The notes beneath the pieces were generated by a model that did not search any database, had not been told where the DNA came from, and worked only from the letters and a program-made list of their open reading frames with translations. A stretch of 64,000 nucleotides of DNA from Solimonas fluminis (GTDB lineage: Bacteria; Pseudomonadota; Gammaproteobacteria; Nevskiales; Nevskiaceae), in the NCBI RefSeq assembly GCF_002930645.1, contig NZ_PSNW01000009.1, forward strand, positions 171,839 to 235,838. Reading direction: 5' to 3'. Position numbers and translations under genes: made by a program. Below, piece by piece: positions 19,131-29,378 of the stretch (position 1 is its first letter; every line of letters starts with the position of its first letter).

Positions 19131-21350
19131 TCACCCGGCCTGCATCGAATCCACCCGCTGGAATCCGCGCGGCAGATGACCGCCGCGGCTGGCGCGTGCG
19201 CCGGCGTAGTTCTCCAGGTCGGAAGGCTTGAGTGTCAGCGTGCGCTTGCCGCAGACCAGGGTCAGCGGGGAGCCCGCCGGCAGCACGCAGCTGGCCAGGA
19301 TGCGGTCCTCGCCCTTGAGCGCCACCAGCTTGTTGCCCTTGCCCTTGGCCAGTTCCGGCAGCTCCGACAGCGGGAACACCAGCAGGCGCCCCTCGGCCGT
19401 GGCCAGCGCGAAGCGGTCCTTGGCCGGATCGGCCGTGCGGCTGGGCGGCATCAGCGTGGCCTTCTCGCCGACGTTGACCACCGCCTTGCCGGCCTTGAGG
19501 CGCGACTCCAGGTCGCCCAGCCTGGCGATGAAGCCGTAGCCCTCGTCGCTGCCCAGCACCAGCTTCTCGCTGCCGTCGCCCATCAGCAGGCCGAGGATGC
19601 GGCCGCCGTCCTGCAGGTCCAGGCGCGTGGTCACCGGCTCGCCCTGCGAGCGGGCCGACGGCAGTTCGCGCGGGTTCAGCGTGTAGCTGCGGCCCTTGTG
19701 GTCCAGCAGCACCAGCAGCTGGTTGGTCTTGCCCTGCACCGCCAGGCCGAATTCGTCGCCGGCCTTGTAGCTGAGCGAGGCCGGATCGATCTCGTGGCCC
19801 TTGCCCGCGCGGATCCAGCCGGCCTTGGACAGCACCACGGTGATCGGCTCGGCCGGGATGATCTCGGCGGCTTCCAGCGCGGAGGCCGGCGGCTTGGCGT
19901 TGATTGGGCAGCGGCGCTCGTCGCCGTACTTCTTGGCGTCTTCCTTGAGTTCCTCGCCGATCAGGCTGCGGAGCTTCTCGTCGTCGCCCAGCAGCTCTTC
20001 CAGGCGCGCACGCTCGGCGGCCAGTTCCTTTTGCTCGCCCTGGATCGCGATCTCCTCGATCTTCTGCAGGTGGCGCAGCTTCAGGTCGAGGATGTAGTCC
20101 GCCTGGATCTCGGACAGGCCGAAGGCCAGCATCAGCTTGGCCTTGGGATCGTCCGCGGTGCGGATGATGTGGATCACCTCGTCGATGTTGAGGTAGGCGA
20201 TCAGCAAGCCTTCGAGCAGGTGCAGGCGCTCGTTGACCTTGTTGAGGCGGTGATTCAGGCGCTTGGTGACCGTGGCGAAGCGGTACTCCAGCCACTCGGT
20301 CAGGATGTCCTTGAGGTTCTTGACCTTGGGGCGACCGTCCAGGCCGATCATGTTGAGGTTGACGCGGTAGCTGCGCTCCAGGTCCGTGGTCGCGAACAGG
20401 TGCGCCATCAGCTGCTCGGCATCCACGCGGTTGGAGCGCGGCACGATCACCAGGCGCGTCGGGTTCTCGTGGTCCGATTCGTCGCGCAGGTCCTCCACCA
20501 GCGGCAGCTTCTTGGCGCGCATCTGGTCGGCGATCTGCTCCAGCACCTTGGCCGGAGACACCTGGTACGGCAGGTGCGTGACGATGATGTTGCCGTCCTC
20601 GTCGCGCTCCCAGCGGCCGCGGGCACGGATCTGGCCGTTGCCGGTCTGGTAGACCTTCATCAGGTCGTGCGGCTCGGAGACGATCTCGCAGGAGGTCGGG
20701 AAATCCGGGCCCGGCACGAACTCGCAGAGCTTCTCGATATGCGCGTTGGGATGCTTGAGCAGGTGCAGGCAGGCCTTCACCAGCTCGCGGATATTGTGCG
20801 GCGGGATGTCGGTGGCCATGCCCACCGCGATGCCGGTGGTGCCGTTGACCAGGATGTTGGGCAGGCGCGCCGGCAGCAGGCGCGGCTCCTCCAGGGTGCC
20901 GTCGAAGTTCGGCACCCAGTCCACCGTGCCCTGCTCCAGTTCGCCCAGCAGCGTGGCGGCATAGGGGGTCAGGCGCGACTCGGTGTAGCGCATCGCGGCG
21001 AAGGACTTCGGGTCGTCCGGCGAGCCCCAGTTGCCCTGTCCGTCCACCAGCGGGTAGCGGTAGTTGAAGGGCTGCGCCATCGTCACCATCGCCTCGTAGC
21101 AGGCGGAGTCGCCGTGAGGATGGAACTTGCCGATGACGTCGCCCACCGTGCGGGCGGATTTCTTGTGCTTCTGGCCGGCCGAGAGGCCCAGCTCGCTCAT
21201 CGCGTAGATGATGCGGCGCTGCACCGGCTTCAGGCCATCGGCGATGTTCGGCAGCGCGCGGTCCAGCACCACGTACATCGAGTAGTCGAGGTAGGCCTTC
21301 TCCGCGAAGACGCGCAGCGGCAGGCGTTCGGTGTCGATAATGTTCGTCAT
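19131..21350 (-). CDS. parC: DNA topoisomerase IV subunit A
   Basis: 739-residue ParC, close to the E. coli length. Catalytic Tyr122 in [10 protein letters not shown]; the quinolone-determining region reads [10 protein letters not shown] with Ser82 and Glu86 (E. coli Ser80/Glu84), the susceptible-type residues. The C-terminal beta-pinwheel follows from about residue 490. Decatenates chromosomes with ParE, encoded nine bases upstream on the same strand. Confidence 0.97.
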   Translation of the reverse strand: MTNIIDTERLPLRVFAEKAYLDYSMYVVLDRALPNIADGLKPVQRRIIYAMSELGLSAGQKHKKSARTVGDVIGKFHPHGDSACYEAMVTMAQPFNYRYPLVDGQGNWGSPDDPKSFAAMRYTESRLTPYAATLLGELEQGTVDWVPNFDGTLEEPRLLPARLPNILVNGTTGIAVGMATDIPPHNIRELVKACLHLLKHPNAHIEKLCEFVPGPDFPTSCEIVSEPHDLMKVYQTGNGQIRARGRWERDEDGNIIVTHLPYQVSPAKVLEQIADQMRAKKLPLVEDLRDESDHENPTRLVIVPRSNRVDAEQLMAHLFATTDLERSYRVNLNMIGLDGRPKVKNLKDILTEWLEYRFATVTKRLNHRLNKVNERLHLLEGLLIAYLNIDEVIHIIRTADDPKAKLMLAFGLSEIQADYILDLKLRHLQKIEEIAIQGEQKELAAERARLEELLGDDEKLRSLIGEELKEDAKKYGDERRCPINAKPPASALEAAEIIPAEPITVVLSKAGWIRAGKGHEIDPASLSYKAGDEFGLAVQGKTNQLLVLLDHKGRSYTLNPRELPSARSQGEPVTTRLDLQDGGRILGLLMGDGSEKLVLGSDEGYGFIARLGDLESRLKAGKAVVNVGEKATLMPPSRTADPAKDRFALATAEGRLLVFPLSELPELAKGKGNKLVALKGEDRILASCVLPAGSPLTLVCGKRTLTLKPSDLENYAGARASRGGHLPRGFQRVDSMQAG

Positions 21351-21359
21351 GTCTTCTTC

Positions 21360-23255
21360 TTAGACCTCGGCGCGGTTGCCTTCGCGCTCCAGCCAGTCCT
21401 TGCGGTCGCCGGCGCGCTTCTTGGCCAGAAGCATGTCGAGGATCTGGTCGGCGGGGGTTTCGTCCAGCGTCAGCTGCACCAGGCGGCGCGTGTCGGGCGA
21501 CATCGTGGTCTCGCGCAGCTGCAGGGGGTTCATTTCGCCCAGGCCCTTGAAGCGGGTCACCTGGAGCTTCGACCGGTTGCCCTCGGCGCTGAGGCGGTCG
21601 AGGATGCCCTGCTTCTCGGCCTCGTCCAGCGCATAGAACACCTGCTTGCCGGCGTCGATGCGGAACAGCGGCGGCATGGCGATGAAGATGTGGCCGGCTT
21701 CCACCAGCGGACGGTAGTGCTTGAGGAACAGCGCGCAGAGCAGCGTGGCGATGTGCAGGCCGTCGGAGTCGGCGTCGGCCAGCACGCAGACCTTGCCGTA
21801 GCGCAGGCCGCTGATGTCGGTGGCGCCCGGGTCGACGCCGATGGCGACGCTGATGTTGTGGATCTCGTCGGAGCCCAGGGCTTCGTTGGCGTCCACTTCC
21901 CAGGTGTTCAGGATCTTGCCGCGCAGCGGCATGATGGCCTGGAAGTCGCGGTCACGCGCCTGCTTGGCGGAGCCGCCGGCGGAATCGCCTTCCACCAGGA
22001 ACAGCTCGGTACGGCCGATGTCGCTCTGCACGCAGTCCGCCAGCTTGCCGGGCAGGGCCGGGCCGCTGGTGATCTTCTTGCGCACCACCTGCTTGGACAG
22101 CTTCAGGCGGGCGTTGGCATTGGCGATGACCAGCTGGGCGATCTGCTCGCCCTGCTCGGGATGCTGGTTCAGCCACAGGCTGAAGGAGTCGTGCACCACG
22201 CCGGAGACGAAGGCCGCGGTCTCGCGCGAGGACAGGCGCTCCTTGGTCTGGCCGGCGAACTGCGCGTCCTGCATCTTCACGCTGAGCACGTAGGCGCAGC
22301 CCTGCCAGACGTCTTCCGGCGTCAGCTTGAGGCCGCGCGGCAGCAGGTTGCGGAACTCGCAGAACTCGCGCACCGCCTCGGTCAGGCCGGTGCGCAGGCC
22401 GTTGACGTGCGTGCCGCCCTGGGCGGTCGGAATCAGGTTGACGTAGCTCTCGGCCACCGGCTCCAGCCGGCTGCCTTCCTGGTTGAGCCAGACCAGAGCC
22501 CACTCGGCCTCCTCGCGGGCGGCCTTGAACTGGCCGATGAAGGGCTCGGCGGGCAGCGTCTCGGCGCCCTGCAGCGCGTCCTTCAGGTAGTCCGGCAGGC
22601 CGTTCTCGTACTGCCAGACCTGCTTCTCCTTGTTGATCTGGTCGTCCAGCGTGACCTTCAGGTTCGGGCACAGCACGGCCTTGGCGCGCAGCACCTGCTT
22701 GAGGCGCGGCAGCGAGAACTTGGGACTGTCGAAGTACTTCGGGTCGGCCCAGAAGCGCACGGCGGTACCGGTGCGGTTCTTGGCCACGGCGCCCACGACC
22801 TTCAAGGGCTTGCTGAGCACGCCGTCCTTGAACTCGATGGCATGTTCGGCGCCGCCCTGGCAGACCCGCACCTCCAGCTTGTTGGACAGGGCGTTGACCA
22901 CGCTGACACCGACGCCGTGCAAACCGCCCGAGAACTGGTACTGCTGGTTGGAGAACTTGGCGCCCGAGTGCAGCTTGGTCAGGATCAGTTCGACGCCGGT
23001 GACCTTGTGCACCGGGTGGATGCCCACCGGCATGCCGCGGCCGTCGTCGGCCACTTCCAGCGACCCGTCCTCGTAGACCGTGACCGCGATGCTGCGGCAA
23101 TGGCCTGCCAGCGCCTCGTCGACCGCGTTGTCGATGACTTCCTGGGCCAGGTGATTGGGCCGGGTGGTGTCGGTGTACATGCCCGGGCGCTTGCGCACGG
23201 GATCAAGGCCTTCGAGCACTTCGATGGCTTCTGCGGAGTATTCTTTGGCAGCCAT
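21360..23255 (-). CDS. parE: DNA topoisomerase IV subunit B
   Basis: 631-residue ATPase subunit. GHKL fold motifs EVIDNAVDEALAGH and DDGRGMPVGIHP, the TOPRIM block VEGDSAGGSAKQARD and DADSDGLHIATLL are all present. Length and the absence of the GyrB insert fit ParE rather than GyrB. It leads the parE-parC pair, starting 98 bases from the divergent xseB. Confidence 0.97.
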   Translation of the reverse strand: MAAKEYSAEAIEVLEGLDPVRKRPGMYTDTTRPNHLAQEVIDNAVDEALAGHCRSIAVTVYEDGSLEVADDGRGMPVGIHPVHKVTGVELILTKLHSGAKFSNQQYQFSGGLHGVGVSVVNALSNKLEVRVCQGGAEHAIEFKDGVLSKPLKVVGAVAKNRTGTAVRFWADPKYFDSPKFSLPRLKQVLRAKAVLCPNLKVTLDDQINKEKQVWQYENGLPDYLKDALQGAETLPAEPFIGQFKAAREEAEWALVWLNQEGSRLEPVAESYVNLIPTAQGGTHVNGLRTGLTEAVREFCEFRNLLPRGLKLTPEDVWQGCAYVLSVKMQDAQFAGQTKERLSSRETAAFVSGVVHDSFSLWLNQHPEQGEQIAQLVIANANARLKLSKQVVRKKITSGPALPGKLADCVQSDIGRTELFLVEGDSAGGSAKQARDRDFQAIMPLRGKILNTWEVDANEALGSDEIHNISVAIGVDPGATDISGLRYGKVCVLADADSDGLHIATLLCALFLKHYRPLVEAGHIFIAMPPLFRIDAGKQVFYALDEAEKQGILDRLSAEGNRSKLQVTRFKGLGEMNPLQLRETTMSPDTRRLVQLTLDETPADQILDMLLAKKRAGDRKDWLEREGNRAEV

Positions 23256-23317
23256 GTCTTATGGGAATCGGGGAAGCGGCGGAAGCTAACGGATGCCTGC
23301 CGGGGATTCAACCTCGC

Positions 23318-23323
23318 TACAAT
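23318..23323 (+). promoter_or_regulatory. Candidate -10 for xseB-ispA
   Basis: TACAAT in the 98-base parE/xseB divergent gap, 30 bases before the xseB ATG. The -35 at the matching distance is poor (GCCTGC), so activity is uncertain. Confidence 0.35.
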
Positions 23324-23353
23324 ACCGGCCTGATAACTCAACAATTTAGGTCC

Positions 23354-23602
23354 ATGCCCAAGCCAAGCAGCCCGCAAGCCGAGGCCCCCGCCGATCCGGT
23401 CAGCCAGTTCGAGGACGCGATGCGGGAGCTGGAGGAGATCGTGCAGCGCATGGAGCGCGGCGACCTGCGCCTGGAAGAGTCGCTGCAGCTGTTCGAGCGC
23501 GGCATGGCCCTGAGCAAGTCCTGCCGGGGATCGCTGGACAGCGCCGAGCTGCGCGTACGCAAGCTGCTGGCGCCGGACCCGAGTCTGGACCCCGAAGCGT
23601 GA
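23354..23602 (+). CDS. xseB: Exodeoxyribonuclease VII small subunit
   Basis: 82-residue XseB. The family core FEDAMRELEEIVQRMERGD, ESLQLFERGMAL and SAELRV is clear. The small subunit binds XseA helices to form the single-strand nuclease. Start MPKPSSPQ chosen; earlier in-frame codons lack family residues. Its stop overlaps the GTG start of ispA by four bases, the classic xseB-ispA arrangement. Confidence 0.95.
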   Translation: MPKPSSPQAEAPADPVSQFEDAMRELEEIVQRMERGDLRLEESLQLFERGMALSKSCRGSLDSAELRVRKLLAPDPSLDPEA

Positions 23603-24495
23603 ACGGCGATTCCTTCGCGAGCCGCGTCCCGGCCTACCAGGAGCGCCTGCGGCGCAGCCTGGACCGCTGGCTGCCGCAGGAGACGCAATACCCCGCCCGC
23701 CTGCATGCCGCCATGCGCTATGCCAGCGACGGCGGCAAGCGACTGCGGCCCCTGCTGGTCTATGCCGCCGGCGAGGTCCTGGGGCTGCCGCCCACCGCCC
23801 TGGACGCCCCGGCCTGCGCCGTGGAGCTGATCCACGCCTATTCCCTGGTCCACGACGACCTGCCGGCGATGGACGACGACGACCTGCGCCGCGGCCGCCC
23901 CACGGTGCACAGGGCCTACGACGAGGCCACCGCCATCCTGGTCGGCGACGGCCTGCAGGCCCTGGCCTTCTTCCTGCTGGCGCACGATCACGGCTCCGGG
24001 CTGGACCCGCTGCAGCGCCTGAAGATGATCGAGGTGCTGGGCGACGCCGCCGGCAGCCGCGGCATGGTCGGCGGCCAGGCGGTGGACCTGGAGTCCGAGG
24101 GCAAAAGCCTGAGCCTGCCCGAACTGGAGGCCCTGCACATCCACAAGACCGGCGCCATGATCCGCGCCTGCCTGCTGATGGCCTGCTACGCCAAGGCGCC
24201 GCTGGACAGCGCCCATCTCGATGCCCTGGACCGCTACGGCAAGTGCATCGGCCTGGCTTTCCAGATCCAGGACGACATCCTGGACATCGAGGGCAATGCC
24301 GCCACACTGGGCAAGACCGCCGGCAAGGACGAGGCCGCGCACAAGTCCACCTACCCGGCCGTCATGGGCCTGCCGGCCGCGCGCGAGCGTGCCGAGGAAC
24401 TGTTCGACGTGGCCCGCGCCGCGGTCAACGTCTTCGGCGCCGAGGCCGAGCCGCTGGTCTGGCTGGCCAACCACATCCAGGGGCGCAACCGTTGA
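23599..24495 (+). CDS. ispA: Farnesyl diphosphate synthase (IspA)
   Basis: 298-residue short-chain prenyl synthase starting with GTG inside the xseB stop. First aspartate-rich motif DDLPAMDDDD, second DDILD in QIQDDILDIEG, and YASDGGKRLRPLL near the N-terminus. It condenses IPP with DMAPP/GPP to FPP. In most relatives dxs follows directly; here the next 4.8 kb is a condensin operon whose first gene overlaps the ispA stop (TTGA). Confidence 0.96.
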   Translation: MNGDSFASRVPAYQERLRRSLDRWLPQETQYPARLHAAMRYASDGGKRLRPLLVYAAGEVLGLPPTALDAPACAVELIHAYSLVHDDLPAMDDDDLRRGRPTVHRAYDEATAILVGDGLQALAFFLLAHDHGSGLDPLQRLKMIEVLGDAAGSRGMVGGQAVDLESEGKSLSLPELEALHIHKTGAMIRACLLMACYAKAPLDSAHLDALDRYGKCIGLAFQIQDDILDIEGNAATLGKTAGKDEAAHKSTYPAVMGLPAARERAEELFDVARAAVNVFGAEAEPLVWLANHIQGRNR

Positions 24496-25769
24496 GCGGC
24501 CCGTCTGCGGATAGCACCGCCGACACCCGCCTGCAGGACTTCTTCCGCCCCGGCTACGAGGCGGCGGACGTGGCGGCCCTGCAGCCGCTGCTGCAGTCGC
24601 GCGAGGCGCTGGCCGCGCTGATGACCGTGTTCCACGGCACCGAAAGCGCCGTGGTGATCCGCCTGCTGATCCTGCGCGAGGTCGCCGCCCGCGGCGACCA
24701 GCCCAACTGGCAACCCAGCGAGCTGCGCGAGCGCTTCGCCTACCTGGACCCGGCCAAGCTGGAGAACGTGCTGCAGCGCCTGCGCGAGAACACGCTGCTG
24801 CAATGGGACAGCGAGACCGCCGTCTACCAGCTCAGCCCGCTGGGCCGCATGGTGGTGACGGCACTCTCCACCCTGCTCAAGTTCGACGACCAGGGCGAGG
24901 AACTGGGCTACATCGCCGGCCAGATCGCCGCCGGCAGCGCGGTGGGCAAGGTCGATGCCGAGGTGCTGCAGCACCTGCTGTCGCGCCTCAACGAGCTGCA
25001 CGGCGAGCTGGAGCAGGCCGTGCTGTCGCGCTCCGAGCGCCGCATCCGCGCCGCCGAAAGCCGGCTGGAGCGCGTCTGGGAGTGGGTCGAGAAGAGCATC
25101 GGCGTCATCGACAGCGTCAAGGAATACCTCGACGACCCCGAAGTGCAGGACGTGGCCTACCGCATCGCCCGCGTGCAAAGCACCCTGCTGTCGATGAGCA
25201 GCGTGTTCCAGCGCGAGCTCAACAAGCTGGAAAGCCAGCGCGTGCACCTGGGCAACAGCGGCCTGTCCAGCGCCGACCTCGGCGCCTGGCTGCGCAGCCG
25301 CAGCACCGCCGAACTGGAGCGCCTGAGCGATGACGCCGTCAGCGTGCTGCCGCGCCATGCCTTCCTGCTCGGCGACCTGCTGCTGGACGTGGCCGAGCAC
25401 GAACTGATCGACAAGGTCCGCCCCGAGCGCCTCGACACCCCGCTGCCGCCGGCGGTGGAGAACGCGCAGGCGCCCGAGATGCCCGGCGAGGAGCAGGCGC
25501 CGCAGTTGCTGGAGTGGTTGTCCGAGCTGGGCGATCTGGCGCAGGTGATGGAGGTGGAGCAGTGCGTGCCGCACCGCGACTTCGAGCACTCCTCCTACCG
25601 CTATTCCCTGCTGTCGCTGCTGGGCGACCCCGAGTCGGCTACGCTGACCGGCCCCACCGCCGACCTCGCGCGCCTGCCCCGGCGCTGGCTGATCGAGGAA
25701 GACCGCCTGACCACGGTCAACCGTGCCGGCGTCGGCCGCATCAGCGCCGGCCGCGTCGAACCCACTTAG
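24492..25769 (+). CDS. mksF: MksF-like kleisin subunit of an Mks condensin
   Basis: 425-residue protein, mostly helical, with a winged-helix-like N-terminus (residues about 20-110), a middle coiled-coil bundle (ELHGELEQAVLSRSERRIRAAESR region) and a C-terminal winged-helix-like part (RWLIEEDRLTTVNRAG). Position before an MksE-like and an SMC-like gene and its size point to the kleisin MksF (JetA-like). The start is inferred as TTG at 24492, overlapping the ispA stop by four bases; the frame is open further upstream inside ispA but that is not coding. Assignment rests on gene order and size more than on motifs. Confidence 0.62.
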   Translation: MSGPSADSTADTRLQDFFRPGYEAADVAALQPLLQSREALAALMTVFHGTESAVVIRLLILREVAARGDQPNWQPSELRERFAYLDPAKLENVLQRLRENTLLQWDSETAVYQLSPLGRMVVTALSTLLKFDDQGEELGYIAGQIAAGSAVGKVDAEVLQHLLSRLNELHGELEQAVLSRSERRIRAAESRLERVWEWVEKSIGVIDSVKEYLDDPEVQDVAYRIARVQSTLLSMSSVFQRELNKLESQRVHLGNSGLSSADLGAWLRSRSTAELERLSDDAVSVLPRHAFLLGDLLLDVAEHELIDKVRPERLDTPLPPAVENAQAPEMPGEEQAPQLLEWLSELGDLAQVMEVEQCVPHRDFEHSSYRYSLLSLLGDPESATLTGPTADLARLPRRWLIEEDRLTTVNRAGVGRISAGRVEPT

Positions 25770-25784
25770 GACCTGTTGAACACC

Positions 25785-26441
25785 ATGGACAAGGACATCG
25801 CCATCCTGATCGCGCGCCTGTCGGCCCGGCAGGTCCTGCCGCGCAGCGACGCGCTGGTGCGCCGCGCCATCACCGACGCCTCCTTCCACGAGCAGCTGCA
25901 GGCCCGGCTAGCCGAATGCGGCCTGGAATTCCATGACAACCCTTACGCCGACCATGTCGCCCTGCGCCTGAAGCGCGAGTTCGAGGCGCCGGTGATGGGC
26001 GGCGAGAGCACCTGGCTTTCCAACAACCTCGGACTGCCGCGCGACGCCATCGCCCTGCTGGTGGTGCTGTGGGCGCTGCTGATCCTGCCTAAGCGCCAGC
26101 GCCAGATCGAGCGCAAGCAGAAGGAGCAGCCGGCCGACCAGGGCGAGATGTTCGCCCAGGAGAAGCCGGTGCCCGATGCCGCCTCGGTCGGGGTCAGCGT
26201 CGCCACCGCCGCGCTCTATTCGGACTTCGCCGACCGCCTCGGCGGCCGCACCAAGCTGCAGGCCAACCTCGGCACGCTCAAGCGCCTGGGCTTCGTCGAG
26301 GAGACGCGCAAGGGCGAACTGATCGAAGGCCCCCTGCTCGACGTGGTGCTCGACTACAACCGCATGGCCGGCCGCATCCTCGATGGCGCGCTGACCGACC
26401 TGCTGGCCCAGGCCAGCCCGCCCGCACCGGAAGCCCCCTGA
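25785..26441 (+). CDS. mksE: MksE-like condensin subunit
   Basis: 218-residue soluble protein (start ATG at 25785; a TTG at 25776 is the alternative, with AGGA just before it). It has two putative winged-helix segments and a C-terminal ADRLGGRTKLQANLGTLKRLGFVEE helix-turn-helix-like stretch typical of MukE/MksE-type (KITE) proteins. A charged insert (KRQRQIERKQKEQ) lies about residues 98-110. It sits 15 bases after mksF and its stop overlaps the mksB start. Confidence 0.6.
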   Translation: MDKDIAILIARLSARQVLPRSDALVRRAITDASFHEQLQARLAECGLEFHDNPYADHVALRLKREFEAPVMGGESTWLSNNLGLPRDAIALLVVLWALLILPKRQRQIERKQKEQPADQGEMFAQEKPVPDAASVGVSVATAALYSDFADRLGGRTKLQANLGTLKRLGFVEETRKGELIEGPLLDVVLDYNRMAGRILDGALTDLLAQASPPAPEAP

Positions 26442-29224
26442 TGTTCCGCTTCGAAAAAATCGAGGTCCTCCACTGGGACTACTGGCGCCGCTTCAGCCTG
26501 CCGCTGGAGAGCGCGATCGTCACCGTGGTGGGGCCCAACGGCTCCGGCAAGACCACGCTGCTCGACGCCTTCCGCACCCTGCTGGCCATCGAATGCGCCA
26601 GCGGCCGCGACTACAAGCGCTACGTGCGCCGCGCCGACCAGCCCTACGCCTGGCTGCGCGCCGTGGTGCAGAACCCGCGCCGGCCCTCCGGCCAGCAGGC
26701 CTTCTTCCCGATCAAGGATCCCCTGGTCACCCTGCTCTGCCGCATCCGCAAGAAGGGCGGCGACTGGGAGCGCCAGTACGGCATCGCGGCCGGCGACGTG
26801 AGCATCGAGCAGGCCGAGCAGCATCCGGACGTGCGCTGGGTCGGCCTGCGCCAGTACGAATCCGACCTGGAGCACGCCGGCCTGACGCGCGCCATCCGCC
26901 GGGTGCTGGCGCTGGAACAGGGCGACACCGACAAGCTCTGCGAATACAGCCCGCGCCAGCTGCTGTCGCTGGTGTTCAACGTCTTCGGAGACCAGGAAGT
27001 GCTGGACAACTACGCCCGCGCGCAGGACGACCAGCGCCTGGCGCAGAAGGAGCTCGACGAAACCGAGATGCGCCGCGCCGACCTGGGCCTGCACCTGCAG
27101 GAACACGAGGCCAAGGTCAATTCCTTCCGCCAGTGGATGTCGCTGACCCGCGAGGCCGAGGCCGTGCAGGCCGAATGGCTGCCGCGCGTGCGCATCGCCG
27201 AGAACTACGCCGCCATCAAGGGCAGCCGCAGCCAGCTCGCCGGCCTGCGCCAGGAACACGCCCAGCAGTCGCGCGAACTCGCCTCCGGCGAGGGCCGCCT
27301 GCGCGAACTGCAGCAGCGCGACGAGGCCGCCGCGCAGCGCAAGTCCGCGCTGCAGGCGCAGATGACCGAGGCCGGCCAGGCCTTGCAGCGCGCCAACCGC
27401 GCGCTGGCCGGCACCGAAGCCTTGCTGGGCGAGCGCAGCCGCCTGGAACAGCGCGCCGCGCAACAGAGCGAGGGCTTCGACGCCGCCGCGCTGAGCCAGG
27501 AGCAGGAAAGCCTGCGCGAGGAGCACAGCCGCCTGAAGCTGGAGCGCAGCGAACTGCGCGCGGCGCTGCCGGAGCTGGAATCGCGCATCACGGCCCTGCA
27601 GTCCGGCCGCGCCCCTACGCCGGACGACGTCACCCGCTTCCGCCGCGCGCTGGACGAGGCGGGCATCGGCCACCAGACCCTGGGCGAGATCGTGCAGATC
27701 CGCGACGAGGCCTGGCATGCCGCGGTGGAGGCCGTGCTCAAACCGTACCGCCACGTCATCCTGCTGACGCAGGCCGGCGATGCCTCCCGCGCCTGGTCGC
27801 TGGGCGAAAAGCTGCGCTACCGCCACTTCGTGGTGCCGGAGCGCGCCCCCGCCCCCGCGCCGCGTGCCGGCACCCTGGCCGAGTGCGTGCGCTTCCTGGC
27901 GCCGATTCCCGGCTGGCTCGGACAGCTGCTCAACGACATCCGCCGCGTGGCCGACGCCCGCGAGGGCGCCGACCTGGCCCGCAACCAGTCCTGGATCACG
28001 CCGGCCGGCTACCACGGCGAACGCCGCGGCGCCCGCGACATCGGCGTCGGCGACTTCCATTTCGGCGCCCGCGCCCTGGACCAGGCCCGCGAGCAGCTGG
28101 AACAGCAGCAGCGCCGCCTCAACCGCATCGCCGAGCGCGAGGCCGAGCTGACCGCGCGCATCAGCACGATCCAGGCCCTGCTGTCGGGCTCCCGCGCCAC
28201 TCAGGACCTGGCCGACCGTGCCGCGGAGTTCGCCGCCGCCGAAGGGCGCCTCGAGGAACAGCGCCAGGCCGTGGGCGCGCAGCAGGAGCGCTTCAATGCC
28301 CTGCGCGAGGAGGAACAGGGACTGGCCGAGCAGCTGGCCCAGCTGCACGCCGACAGTCGGGCCGCCGACGCCCGGCTGCGCCAGTTGCGCCAGCAGGTGC
28401 CGCAGCTGGCGCAGCGCCTGCACGAGGACCGCGAGGAACAGGCCCGCCGCATCGCCGGCCTGCGCCAGGACTGGCGCCGCCGCCCGCAGTGGCGCAGCAG
28501 CACCGCGCGCGCCGAGGCCCGCGCCAGGTTCGGCTCGGTCGGCGAAGCCGAGCGCGAGGTCGAGCGCCTGCACCGCCAGCTGGCGGAGGGCACCTTCGAG
28601 CGCGACCCGCAGGTGGTGGCGGTGCGCGACAAGCTGCTCACCGACCATACGCAGCTGGAGCGCACGATCCAGGACCGCGGCGTACACCTGGACCGCGCCC
28701 GCCGCCTCACCGACGACGCCCGCGGCGCCTACATCAACAAGCTGCGCGCCACGCTGCGGCGCTACGCCCAGAACGTGCAGCAGCTGGGCGGCGTCGCCGG
28801 CATCGGCGTCGAGGTACAGCACCCGGACATCCGCAACGACGACCTGTCGCTGGCACAGGCCGGGCTGGAAGTGCGCTTCAACTTCGACCAGAAGGGCCTG
28901 ATCGGCCTCAACGACGGCGAGGCCTCCGGCGGCCAGCAGGTGATGAAGTCGATGATCCTGCTGGTGGGCCTGATGATGGACGAGAGCAGCGCCGGGGGCT
29001 TCGTGTTCATCGACGAGCCCTTCGCCCACCTGGACATCTTCAACATCGACAAGGTCGGCGCCTTCCTGGCCTCCACCCGCGCGCAGTACATCCTGACCGC
29101 GCCGGTGTCGCACAACGTCAACGTGTTCAAGCCCTCGGGGCTGACCCTGGTGACGCAGAAGCGCAAGCCGGGCGAGCGCTGGGCGCCGCCGGTGGCCGTG
29201 CTGACCCGGCAGGCCCCGGCATGA
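26441..29224 (+). CDS. mksB: MksB-like SMC ATPase
   Basis: 927-residue SMC-type ATPase. Head: Walker [10 protein letters not shown] (about 30-38), signature [11 protein letters not shown], Walker [12 protein letters not shown] and a switch histidine in APVSHNVN. Between them are two long coiled-coil arms around a hinge (residues about 400-520). The short arms match MksB of Pseudomonas and JetC of Wadjet rather than Smc or MukB. All ATPase motifs are intact. No MksG/JetD nuclease gene follows: the next gene is dxs. Confidence 0.75.
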   Translation: MFRFEKIEVLHWDYWRRFSLPLESAIVTVVGPNGSGKTTLLDAFRTLLAIECASGRDYKRYVRRADQPYAWLRAVVQNPRRPSGQQAFFPIKDPLVTLLCRIRKKGGDWERQYGIAAGDVSIEQAEQHPDVRWVGLRQYESDLEHAGLTRAIRRVLALEQGDTDKLCEYSPRQLLSLVFNVFGDQEVLDNYARAQDDQRLAQKELDETEMRRADLGLHLQEHEAKVNSFRQWMSLTREAEAVQAEWLPRVRIAENYAAIKGSRSQLAGLRQEHAQQSRELASGEGRLRELQQRDEAAAQRKSALQAQMTEAGQALQRANRALAGTEALLGERSRLEQRAAQQSEGFDAAALSQEQESLREEHSRLKLERSELRAALPELESRITALQSGRAPTPDDVTRFRRALDEAGIGHQTLGEIVQIRDEAWHAAVEAVLKPYRHVILLTQAGDASRAWSLGEKLRYRHFVVPERAPAPAPRAGTLAECVRFLAPIPGWLGQLLNDIRRVADAREGADLARNQSWITPAGYHGERRGARDIGVGDFHFGARALDQAREQLEQQQRRLNRIAEREAELTARISTIQALLSGSRATQDLADRAAEFAAAEGRLEEQRQAVGAQQERFNALREEEQGLAEQLAQLHADSRAADARLRQLRQQVPQLAQRLHEDREEQARRIAGLRQDWRRRPQWRSSTARAEARARFGSVGEAEREVERLHRQLAEGTFERDPQVVAVRDKLLTDHTQLERTIQDRGVHLDRARRLTDDARGAYINKLRATLRRYAQNVQQLGGVAGIGVEVQHPDIRNDDLSLAQAGLEVRFNFDQKGLIGLNDGEASGGQQVMKSMILLVGLMMDESSAGGFVFIDEPFAHLDIFNIDKVGAFLASTRAQYILTAPVSHNVNVFKPSGLTLVTQKRKPGERWAPPVAVLTRQAPA

Positions 29225-29300
29225 CGGCACCGCCGGGCGCCCCCGGGCCGTCCGGCCAATCACAGGACCCGGCACAGGCGCTAGCCTGAAATCGGCATAT

Positions 29301-29329
29301 TTGCTGCAATGCAACATAGAACGCATAAT
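29301..29329 (+). promoter_or_regulatory. Candidate sigma-70 promoter for dxs
   Basis: TTGCTG (29301-29306) and CATAAT (29324-29329) with 17 bases between, in an AT-rich pocket after mksB. Transcription would start near 29336, giving a 5' UTR of about 43 bases to the dxs ATG at 29379. Confidence 0.55.
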
Positions 29330-29378
29330 TGCACCGCATTTGCACCAATGCGGCGCACACAGGGTTCATAATTCCGAC

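Noticed and set aside
19038..23333. Very long plus-strand open frame opposite parC and parE (over 1400 codons)
   Set aside because: High-GC shadow frame: composition is unlike real proteins (runs of L, A, Q, H, R), no domain is recognisable, and the minus strand encodes canonical ParC and ParE.
24492..29224. Wadjet (JetABCD) anti-plasmid defence system
   Set aside because: The SMC, KITE and kleisin genes are there but no JetD/MksG nuclease follows; dxs is next. Without the nuclease I call it an Mks condensin.
26354..29326. Long minus-strand open frame opposite mksB
   Set aside because: Same shadow effect; the plus strand shows complete SMC ATPase motifs.
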